Source: Acanthamoeba lenticulata
Taxonomy: Eukaryota; Discosea; Longamoebia; Acanthamoebidae
Assembly (NCBI GenBank): GCA_002179805.1
Contig: NAVB01001999.1
Span: forward strand, 1 to 21,269
Direction of reading: 5' to 3'
DNA length: 21,269 nucleotides
The notes under the pieces are model-generated. The model had not been told where the DNA came from, searched no databases, and saw nothing but the letters and a program-made list of their open reading frames with translations. The position numbers and the translations under genes were made by a program. Below, piece by piece: positions 10,420 to 18,160 of the stretch; within the stretch, counting starts at the first letter, position 1, and each line of letters opens with the position of its first letter.

Positions 10420-10756
10420 TGTGGTGATCTGTTGTGCAGGTGCTGGAAAGATTATCTTCCGCCTCAGAGGTTCTACGCGGCAGCTCTTGAATCGCTAGTG
10501 TGCGGGAAACAGTTCAAACCAGGGGAGCTCCAGAGACTCGAGTTCGCTATCAACACCCACAAGGCTTCTCCCCTTTCTTGGGCGCAGCTGTCTTTTCCTT
10601 ATTTCGAGAAGCCCGGATCGTCATCCGGATAAATCCCATCATCGCAATACACATTTTTATTTCTCCTAATTAGGGAAGGACCGATAAATAGTTATTTGTC
10701 ATTTTTATTTTAAAATTATGAACTATGAATAACAAGCAGCTCGGTCTTCTTGCGGC
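10420..10756. promoter_or_regulatory. Spacer with G-alpha promoter and desaturase 3' UTR
   Basis: This 337-bp spacer separates two minus-strand genes. The desaturase-proximal part, 10640-10740, is AT-rich and probably holds the desaturase 3' end. The G-alpha-proximal part is GC-balanced with no clear TATA motif. I see no gene in it. Confidence 0.55.
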
Positions 10757-10832
10757 CTAGGCGTAGAAGTGGGCTACGACGCCCATCGTCGCGAAGAACA
10801 CCGCGCAACCCAGGAAGAACAGCACGTCGTAT
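10757..10832 (-). other. Hidden terminal exon of the desaturase
   Basis: A 76-bp intron (10908-10833, donor GTGCGC, acceptor GCGCTTCAG) joins ACC GCC AA to A TAC GAC GTG. It yields 24 more residues (YDVLFFLGCAVFF...HFYA) and a TAG stop. Without it the frame stops at 10860 after a nondescript tail. The hydrophobic, alanine- and phenylalanine-rich composition supports real coding. Confidence 0.75.
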
Positions 10833-13267
10833 CTGAAGCGCCACAGGCGGCGTAGCGCGTCAGTTGGTCAGGGCCAAGGTGGAATGGAAGGGGGAGGTGA
10901 TGGCGCACTTGGCGGTTCTCGGCTGGTAGGCAGCGCTGAGCGGCTTCTGGCTGGCGGGACGCACGGCCATGCGCCGCATGTGGGCGTAGTGGTGCTTCAG
11001 CGCGCTCACGAAGGACTCGTGCTCATGGTAGGGCACCTCGAACTCGGCACACGTGCGCTGCCGTCGGTCGTTCCCACACCGCGTGTGAATACTCATGCGC
11101 CGTTTTAAAATATAATATAAAATATAATAAAATAAAATATATCCTCCAAGAATTATAAACGTTTAAAAGTGAATAATAATACCTTGACGATGGGGGCGAT
11201 TTCGGCGAGGCGCGTGTGCGAGATGGTGGGGAACAGGTGGTGCTCGATCTGGAAGTTGAGGCCGCCAGAGAGCCACGTGGCGAGCGGGCTGTCGGTGGCG
11301 TAGTTGGAGGAGCCGTAGAGCTGGCACTTGGCCCAGTCGTTGTCCTGGGACACGGCCTCCTCGGGGAAGGTCACGTCGTCGGCCAGGTGGGTCACCACGA
11401 ACTGCATGGCGAAGGCGAAGGAGGCCGTGCAGAAGGTGACCGCCATGCACAGCAGCCCGTAGGGGACCCCGTGCAGGTAGCACGGCAGCGCGATCACCCA
11501 GATGGGCAGGAGGGCCTTCGTGATGGCGAACAGCACCAGGTACGACGTCGGCGGCGAGTACATCGGAATATTCCTGTCCCCCCCCCCATTTGTAAGCCGC
11601 TTGCGCTCGCGTGTGTGCGGTGCGCACGCGTGTGTGTGTGTGTGTGTGCGGCGAGGAGAGGAAGGGGAGAGGACGAACCGGTACTGGCCCTTGATGACGA
11701 ACATGATGTCGGAGAGGTACCACTTGTAGACGACGAAGAGGTAGAGGAACCAGACGTAGAGGTGCTGGAACCGGTGGTAGCCGCGCCACGGCTGCAACGG
11801 GTGGTACCGCACCATCGGGTAGGCCGTCGTGGCGTCGGGGTCCTCGGTCGTGTTGGTGTACTGGTGGTGCCCGATGTTGTGCTCGTGCTTCCACACCAGC
11901 GAGCTGCTCCCCATCAGGTCCATCACCTGCCAGGTCCGCCAATGGGAGGCCGCCACGTCACGCCACGTCAGACCACCCGCGGCCATCCTCATGGGCGTCG
12001 GCGGCCTTGGCGGCCCGCTCGACGCTCGGGGAGGGGAGGGGAGGCGCACGAGGGAGGCCAGCTTGCAGACGGTCGGGTTCTTGGAGTAGCCGCCGTGGGT
12101 GCCGTCGTGCATGATCACGATGCCAAACTGCGAGTAGAACCAGCCCATGACGAGGCAGCCCAGGAGCCAGCCCTGGACGTACCCCACGTACCTGCAAGCG
12201 CGCGCGCGCATACGCGAGCGGCGTTGGTCGAACCGTCAGTCGCGCGCGCTCGGGCAAAGATTTGATAGAATGGAAGAGGGGGGCAAAGCACGCACATGGC
12301 CAACAAGAAGCCAAAGATGGTGATGAAGCTCTGCATCCACAAGCCGGGCGATCCCTGCTTGGGGATGTTGTTGTCTCGGAAGTAGGCATCCACGCGCTCC
12401 TGCAGCACCTCGTAGAACTTGCTGTGGTGGTGGTGGTGGTGTTTGGTTTCGTAGTCCCGCCCGTGAGACGACGAAACAGAGACACACACGGCACACGCCG
12501 CCAGGAGGAGGGAAGGGGAGGGTCTTGCCTGTTCCAGTTGTACTGGAAGCCCGTGGTCGGTCGCTGGAGCTCTCCGATGTAGTACTGCGTAGTGGAATGC
12601 GCGCGTGTGTTCAAGCGGGTGTGCGTGTGAGTACAGAGGAGGTAACTCACTGGCGTGATGTCGGGCACGCGCTCTGCACAGGCGCTGGCGCAGACAACTG
12701 GCCAGCAGGTGGTGGCGCACCTTGGCTAGGACTGCCCCGGTCCGAGCTGGGTGAGAGGTCTTGAACAGCACGGTGGCCTCCCTGCCCACGCCTGCAGGTA
12801 GGCGAAATCAAGATTTAGGGGGCGATGTTGCACAAAAGGTGCAAACGTGCGCGCGGGAGGGCGTAAATTCGTCACACCCAGTAATCCAGAGCGCGTACGT
12901 ATTTTGCACTATTTGCTGAAAATAAAAAGAATTATAATCTAATAATAATAATAAAGAATAATATAGCACATTCTGGGCCAGTACCTTGGTGGATGAGGTC
13001 GCCGCCAGGGTGGGCACCAGAAAGTACGAACGAAGAGATGTCATAGACAGAGTCGGCCACCACAATCCAATAGCTGTTGGGGCCCTTGTGGCGGCCTACT
13101 TCTGCAAGCGTGAAAACCTTCTTTGCGGTCGCCTCCTTCGCTTCCTTGTGCACGGCGACTTGGCTTTCTTCGTCCAAGGCTTGCTTTTGAACCCAGCCGG
13201 GCGAGGCAAGCCCGAGAACGCCATCTTCACTTCGATTATGCCCCGACTTGGTCGGCGCCGTCTCCAT
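10757..13267 (-). CDS. Cytochrome b5-fused front-end fatty acid desaturase
   Basis: Minus-strand exons 13267-12985, 12791-12721, 12584-12529, 12421-12296, 12191-12050, 11926-11679, 11573-11183, 11057-10909 and 10832-10757 give 513 residues. It is an ER-membrane di-iron enzyme that inserts a double bond between an existing one and the carboxyl end. The cytochrome b5 domain (about 51-118) has heme-ligand motif HPGGD (86-90). The histidine boxes are HDGTH (207-211), HNIGHH (242-247) and QIEHH (417-421); the glutamine in the third box marks the front-end class. Regiospecificity (delta 5, 6 or 8) cannot be read from sequence. Intron 12422-12528 is GC-AG (AG/GCAAGA). The last exon adds a hydrophobic helix, YDVLFFLGCAVFF. 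The start is the first in-frame ATG; charged coding-like sequence extends upstream without an ATG, so an upstream exon may exist. Confidence 0.92.
11631..11648. repeat. (TG)9 microsatellite in desaturase intron
   Basis: A perfect dinucleotide run lies inside intron 11574-11678. It is probably length-variable between strains and has no apparent function. Confidence 0.9.
12422..12528 (-). other. GC-AG intron of the desaturase
   Basis: The donor is CAG/GCAAGA, the classic form of a GC splice donor, and the acceptor is CACCACAG. The phase-2 junction gives WN-S-KFYEVLQERVDAYF, matching the desaturase family. No GT is available at this position. Confidence 0.8.
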
Positions 13268-13780
13268 CTTCTTGAATTCCGTTTCTTTCTCGATGTTATC
13301 GAGCTCCTCGCGCAAGGAGAAGTAAGCAGAAACGGAAGCAGTACGTGCAGTGGCGAAACGCAGCTGCACCGACGGTCACACAAAGAAGAAAAAATTGGCT
13401 ATCCCCGCTACCCGGGTGTTGGGCTGTGGGCCGGAGTTGCCTGTCGGCAAGGGCAACAGAGGACTCACTGTTTTGGACTCAACACCTTGTCTGGTCGAGC
13501 ATGGCGATCAGGGCGTGCCGAGAGGGCCATGACATGAGCAAGATGGCTCAGAGGTACTTAAACCCAACCCTGTTTGGGCCAAACAGGGTTGGAACCACCG
13601 TTGCAAAATTCAACCTTAAAATGCTTTGATTTTTTTAATCCCGGAAATAACCGAAAAAAATACTCGTCTTGGCGGATATTGACCGGAAGGAGCGGAAGGC
13701 GTCTTCTTTCTTTCTCTCCTTCTCCTCCCCATCGTCCAGCCCCCTTCCGTGTGTGGCTTGATTCCCCTTCGATCCCTAAC
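13268..13780. promoter_or_regulatory. Divergent spacer between desaturase and RPL7
   Basis: The region lies upstream of two divergent genes. Part of the desaturase side (13268-13369) is open in frame with charged, coding-like residues (SLREELDNIEKETEF). Before it is a good acceptor (TTTTTTCTTC... GGTGCAG, ending 13365-13366). ATGs at 13535 and 13530 with GT sites nearby could form a first exon, but I could not close the phase with a good donor. The RPL7 side has a 29-bp inverted repeat at 13564-13592 and a pyrimidine-rich leader (13700-13780). Confidence 0.5.
13564..13592. repeat. Perfect 14-bp inverted repeat with 1-bp centre upstream of RPL7
   Basis: The left arm CCAACCCTGTTTGG (13564-13577) and right arm CCAAACAGGGTTGG (13579-13592) are exact reverse complements around one G. 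It ends 188 bp before the RPL7 start codon. The symmetry and GC-balanced composition make chance unlikely. A dimeric promoter-binding factor or a hairpin in a 5' transcript are the simplest readings. Confidence 0.85.
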
Positions 13781-14751
13781 ATGTCGTCCGACAAGAAGAC
13801 GTACGTCCTCCACCGCATGTTGTTTAGGGGTAGGATAGGTAGAAAGTGAAAGGAGAACGGGGTGATTAATTCGTCCTCTTCGTGCAGCGGAACTGCGGTG
13901 CCCCCCGTGCCCGAGACCCTCCTCAAGAAGAGACACAACAAGGAGCAGACCCTTGCCCGCCTCGAGAAGCGCAAGGCTGAGGCCGCCAAGGCTCGCCGCG
14001 CCAAGAGGAAGCTCATCTTCAAGAAGGCTGAGAAGTACGTCAAGGAGTACCGCAGCCAGGAGCGCTCCCTCATCCGCGCTCGCCGCACTGCCAAGTCTGC
14101 TGGCCACTTCTTCGTTGAGCCCGAGGCCAAGCTTGCCCTCGTTGTCCGCATCCGCGGGTACGGAGGCCCTCTAATTCCTCTTCTTGGTAATCTAGATTTC
14201 TCATCTCTCTGCATTCTTTTACAGTATCATGGGTGTTGACCCCACCACCCGGAAGATCCTCCAGCTCTTCCGTCTCCGTCAGCTCAACAACGCTACCTTC
14301 GTCAGGCTGAACAAGGCCACCATCAACATGCTTCACCGTGTTGAGCCCTACATTGCCTACGGGTATGTGTTCGACTGAATCAATTCGAGCCCGTACGCTG
14401 CAGATAGCTGATCGTGTTTTTGTTATCCGCAGTTACCCCAACCTGAAGACCGTGAAGGAGATGATCTACAAGCGTGGTTTTGCCAAGGTCAACAAGCAGC
14501 GCATCCCTATTGTCGACAACTCGATCGTGGAGAAGTCGCTCGGCAAGTACGGCATCATTTGCGTTGAGGATCTCATCCACGAGATCTACACCGTGGGCCC
14601 CAACTTCAAGAAGGCCAACGCTTTCCTCTGGCCGTTCAAGCTCTCCAACCCGCGTGGCGGTTTCACCAAGAAGGGCACTCACTTCGTCGAGGGCGGCGAT
14701 GCTGGCAACCGCGAGACCCACATCAACACCCTCATCCGCAGGATGAACTAG
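13781..14751 (+). CDS. RPL7: 60S ribosomal protein L7 (uL30)
   Basis: Exons 13781-13800, 13888-14157, 14225-14362 and 14433-14751 give 248 residues, the usual length. It is a large-subunit ribosomal protein with the uL30 fold. A basic N-terminal extension ([34 protein letters not shown]) precedes the conserved [20 protein letters not shown], then [16 protein letters not shown]. The C-terminal part carries [38 protein letters not shown] and the conserved C-terminal FLWPFKLS...[14 protein letters not shown]. The first exon has only 20 coding bases, encoding MSSDKK, as is common for ribosomal protein genes with an intron just after the start. Donors are GTACGT, GTACGG and GTATGT. It is divergent from the desaturase and tail-to-tail with the Zn2Cys6 gene. 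Confidence 0.98.
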
Positions 14752-15015
14752 AAACTTTATCTTGTGTGAGTGGCGAAGGGCTGGTGTGCGGAGTAAATAC
14801 TCAAGAAGAGACCCCCGCGCCAGTTCGGAGCGAAAGGGAAAAATCAAAACATCACATAACCCCACCCTTCTTGTTGTAGTTGTTGGCCTGGGGTTCTCGG
14901 TCTGCCTTCTCCTCGTCGGCGTAGATGAGGCCCAACATAGCAAAAACATCACGTCCTTCGTAGCGGTGGGGAAGTGTTTCTCTTTGTACAAGAAAGAAGG
15001 GCGTGGGTGGGCTGT
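14752..15015. other. Convergent 3' spacer between RPL7 and the Zn2Cys6/PAS gene
   Basis: The 264 bp between the two stops must contain both 3' UTRs. I see no additional gene or RNA. Confidence 0.6.
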
Positions 15016-17477
15016 TTACAAGGAGGGCGCGAGCTGATGCTGCTGGCCCTGCAGCTGCGGCTGGACTTCCCCTGGGGCGGCCGGTGGCAATATGGCGGAG
15101 GGCGGCAGCGACGTAGAGAGTGAGGAAGAAGATGTTGGCACCGCGCTGGTGGCCACCGCTGCTGGGGCTGTGGTGGTCGGTGTGTGGAGCGTCGACGGGT
15201 CCACTTCCGTGATTGACGTGACGGTGGCACTGCGAACTGGAGGGGCCATCGAGTCGGCGTGACTGCTCTCCCGCCGCTGCAGCACATGCCCATTCGCGTG
15301 TGCGGTGAGCGAACCCAAATCAAAAGTGGGGCAGTCGCTCCTCAAGGCCAACAACAAGCACGTCGCGTACCAGGAAGTCGGCGGCTTCGCCTCCCGGTGG
15401 CGTCGTGGCCTGCTGCACGGCGATGGGGAGCATCTCGACCACATGCATCACCATGAACTGCGGCGACATATTCTGCAGGCCGTACGCGCATGCACATGTG
15501 TTGTGCGCAAGTCAACAACCACAAGTGGAACCAACGGCGGGTTTGAGGGCCGCGTAGACGTACATCTTCGTGCTTGAGGGCCTGGAGGGTCATCACGACG
15601 GGCTTTTCCCGGCCGTCAGGCAGCAGGAAGAAGCTGTCCTTCGACGGGCTGCCGCTGCCGTCGCCGTAGAGCACGGCCTGCTTGTACCCGATGAACTCGT
15701 CGTACAGCCGCTGCGGGAAGAGCTGGAGGCACTTGAAGTTGTTCTTGAGCGTGTCGAGGGGCTGCTGCACGATCTCCATGAAGCGGTCGTTGCACTCGAG
15801 CAGCGTCGAGTCGTGCACGCGCCAGGTCGCGATTCCCGGCACCTCGTTGCTGCCGCCATACGCTGCCTGGAAGTGCACCGCCTCGCCCACTTGCTGCTGC
15901 ATCACGTGCTGGAGGTGCTGCTGCTGCTGCAGCTGCTGGAGGTGGCCCGGCGGAGCGCCGTGGAGGAGCTGCTGCGTCTGCTGGTCGAGGAGCGACGGGC
16001 CCGCGGGCTGCGTCTGAGGCTGCGGCGGCGGCTGCTGCTGCTCGGTCTTGACGCGCACGCCGTTGGCGGCGCTTCCCTCGCTCCGCGAGCGCAGCTGCTG
16101 GACCTCGACCAGGATGTTCTGCAGCGTGTGCTCCAGGCGCGTGTTGTACCGTCGCAGGTCGGACAGCTCCGTCACCAGCGACTGGTAGTTGTTGGCCTGC
16201 ACACGCACGCACACAAACACACGCACGCCCACCATTGCCACACCGAGTGTCGCGGTGTGAGCTCAGACCGCACACACGCGCGCACACGCGCGCGGAGCCG
16301 TGGCAGAGGAAGAGGGCGCCAGGGGGGACCTTGTTCATGCCGGCGGCCAGCTCGCTGGCTCGCGAGGGCCCGGCAAACAGCGACGACGGGCCGGAGGAAG
16401 AGACGAGGGGCGTGGGCGCCGGCTGCTGCTGGCCCGGCGTCGGTTGCTGCACGTAGGCCAGGCCGTGGTCGGCCGTCGACGGCTCGGCCTTGAGGCACAG
16501 CGGGTGGGACGACACGGCCGGCGCGTGCTGCTGCTGCTGGTGGTGAGGGTAGGGGAGCTGGTGGTGCGCCCCGGCCAGCACGTTCATGTTGATGAGCTTG
16601 GCCACGTCGTCGATGTCCTGCTGGCTGGCGCCGTTGCCGCCGGCGCTGCTATTGACGATGACGTTGTTGTTGCTCGCGCCGCCCCGCGTCATTGCCACCT
16701 TCCCCACGCGGCCCCTGCTGTCGTCGTCCCCAAAACCCGCGGCACAAAACAAACACACACACGCACACGCGCGTGTCATCGACTCGCCTCGCAGCGGGGG
16801 AGGAGGTACACGACGGAGAAGAGGAGGAGGAGGAGCGCGTACCCGTCCGGGCACAGCATGTCGGCCATGGCGGATGCGTCCGCTCCTGGTGGAAACTCTG
16901 TTGTGGGCGCCCCCCCCCCCAGAATTTCATGAGCGCAACATATGAGAGAGAGCATCGCATGTGATTCCTCGAGGCCTCAGGAGGAAGGACGAGGACGATG
17001 ATGATGATGATGATGGCGACGTTGAAGAGGAGGGGCTGTACCGGAGGGGTCGCCGGGCAGTTTTCGGCGGGTGGCGCGCTTCTTGCGCGGCACGTCAGCG
17101 CACGAGGACTCGAGCCCGTTGTCGATACATCGCGAGCATGGCCGCAGGTCATCGCACCCTGTCGTGTCGTGTCGTATCGTGTCATGCGTCAGGACATGCC
17201 CGCGGCCCATACGTCCATGAGCGCGGGCGCGGGCGGTACCAGAATGGGACTTGCGGCAGTTGCTGCAGGCCCGCTTGACCTGCTTCCGCTTGGGCCGCTT
17301 CTGCTTGCCGCCCGGCACGGAGGCCGAAGAGGAGGAGGAGGAGGAGGAGGAAGAGGAGGTGGCCGGCGCCGAGAGCACGACGCCGCCCGGCGGGTCGCCC
17401 GGGGCGGTGAGCGGCTGCGGGTGGAGGACGGTCGTGGCGCCCACTTCGTCACCGCTGCCGCCGCTTCGGTCGCTCAT
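15016..17477 (-). CDS. Zn2Cys6 binuclear cluster plus PAS transcription factor (ERT1/AcuK-like)
   Basis: Minus-strand exons 17477-17240, 17158-17042, 16885-16843, 16717-16330, 16196-15564, 15472-15371 and 15276-15016 give 593 residues. The N-terminus has an 11-serine run (41-51) and a basic patch KRPKRKQVKR. The Zn2Cys6 cysteines are 71, 74, 81, 87, 90 and 99, spaced C-X2-C-X6-C-X5-C-X2-C-X8-C, split after SHSG by intron 1. A probable coiled coil (about 265-300, LRRYNTRLEHTLQNILVEV) and a Gln-rich stretch follow. A PAS-like domain (about 383-490) includes WRVHDSTLLECNDRFMEIV and MVMHVVEMLP. The tail is Ser/Thr/Pro-rich. This order resembles fungal ERT1/AcuK regulators of gluconeogenesis; the target pathway here is unknown. 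The acceptor of exon 4 is a CAGCAG tandem, so exon 4 may start at 16717 or 16714. Confidence 0.85.
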
Positions 17478-18160
17478 TCTCGGTTGGTGTGTGTTGTGTG
17501 GTGGTGTGTTGTGGTGGTGGTGGTGTGTGTATACGACGTGGCGCTTAGAGGGAGGGGGCGGCCAAGCAAGGACGGGTAAGTCAGTAGGCGCCCACGGCAA
17601 TTGCTTGATGATCAATAATTCATCAGAAGCCCGTCTCGCATGGACTTAAATCCACGAAAAAGGTGCACGAATAGAACAAGGAGGAGAGAGAAGAAGAAGA
17701 AGACGCAAAGGACGCAAAAATGGGGAGAGGCGCACTCACCTGGGCTCAAGCAGAGAGGGCAGGCGAGAAAGGTGCAAGAGAGAAGGCAAGAGGGGAGGCA
17801 GTTGGAGGGGATGTGGAAGCTTGCCAAAGAGTGTCCGTCAAGAAGAAGAAGAAACAAGAAATGAAGGGCGCGCGAGAAAACAAAAAACCGCAAGGGGGGA
17901 GGAGAGGTCGCGCCCCAGCAGAACGAAGGCGCCGGACGAAATGTGGCACAAATGTCGCTGCAGAAAGCCTGCTCGCCCGCGTTCTGCGGATCTGCGTCTC
18001 GTGCCCGGATATTACCCCCCACCCGTTGCACATGGCGACCGCCTCGAACAAAAAGGGGGCAAAAAGACGTTTCTGTGTTGGGGGCACGAATGCATCACAA
18101 CATTCTCAGAGAACGATCGCGTGGGCCTTCATCCCACAACAAATGTTTGGGAGAGCGAGA
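17478..18160. promoter_or_regulatory. Spacer with Zn2Cys6/PAS promoter and Vps16 3' UTR
   Basis: This is the longest gene-free stretch, 683 bp. The plus strand is strongly purine-rich from 17675 to 17930, so any minus-strand transcript would be pyrimidine-rich. A strong donor-like site (CCCAG/GTGAGT, minus strand, last exon base 17740) suggests an untranslated first exon for the Zn2Cys6 gene. The part nearest that gene (17478-17540) has GT/GTG runs. Open frames on both strands (17612-18031 minus, 17720-18250 plus) are low-complexity with no family signal. Confidence 0.5.

Noticed and set aside
11216..12265. 349-codon plus-strand open frame opposite the desaturase
   Set aside because: It runs across desaturase exons and introns alike, is Val/Glu/Arg/Gly-rich, and shows no motif; it is a shadow of GC-rich coding sequence.
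12642..12674. Micro-exon RVPDITP with a strong GTGAGT donor inside the desaturase
   Set aside because: It would need a 49-bp intron with a GAG acceptor. Joining K118 directly to YYIGEL gives the family-typical KYYIGEL with cleaner sites. It could still be an alternative exon.
13267..13369. Desaturase start at the GTG near 13369
   Set aside because: Eukaryotic nuclear genes rarely use GTG, and the site coincides with a splice acceptor (GGTGCAG).
15570..16493. 307-codon plus-strand open frame opposite the Zn2Cys6/PAS gene
   Set aside because: It is the antisense of the PAS and Gln-rich exon (CAG repeats read as Leu runs).
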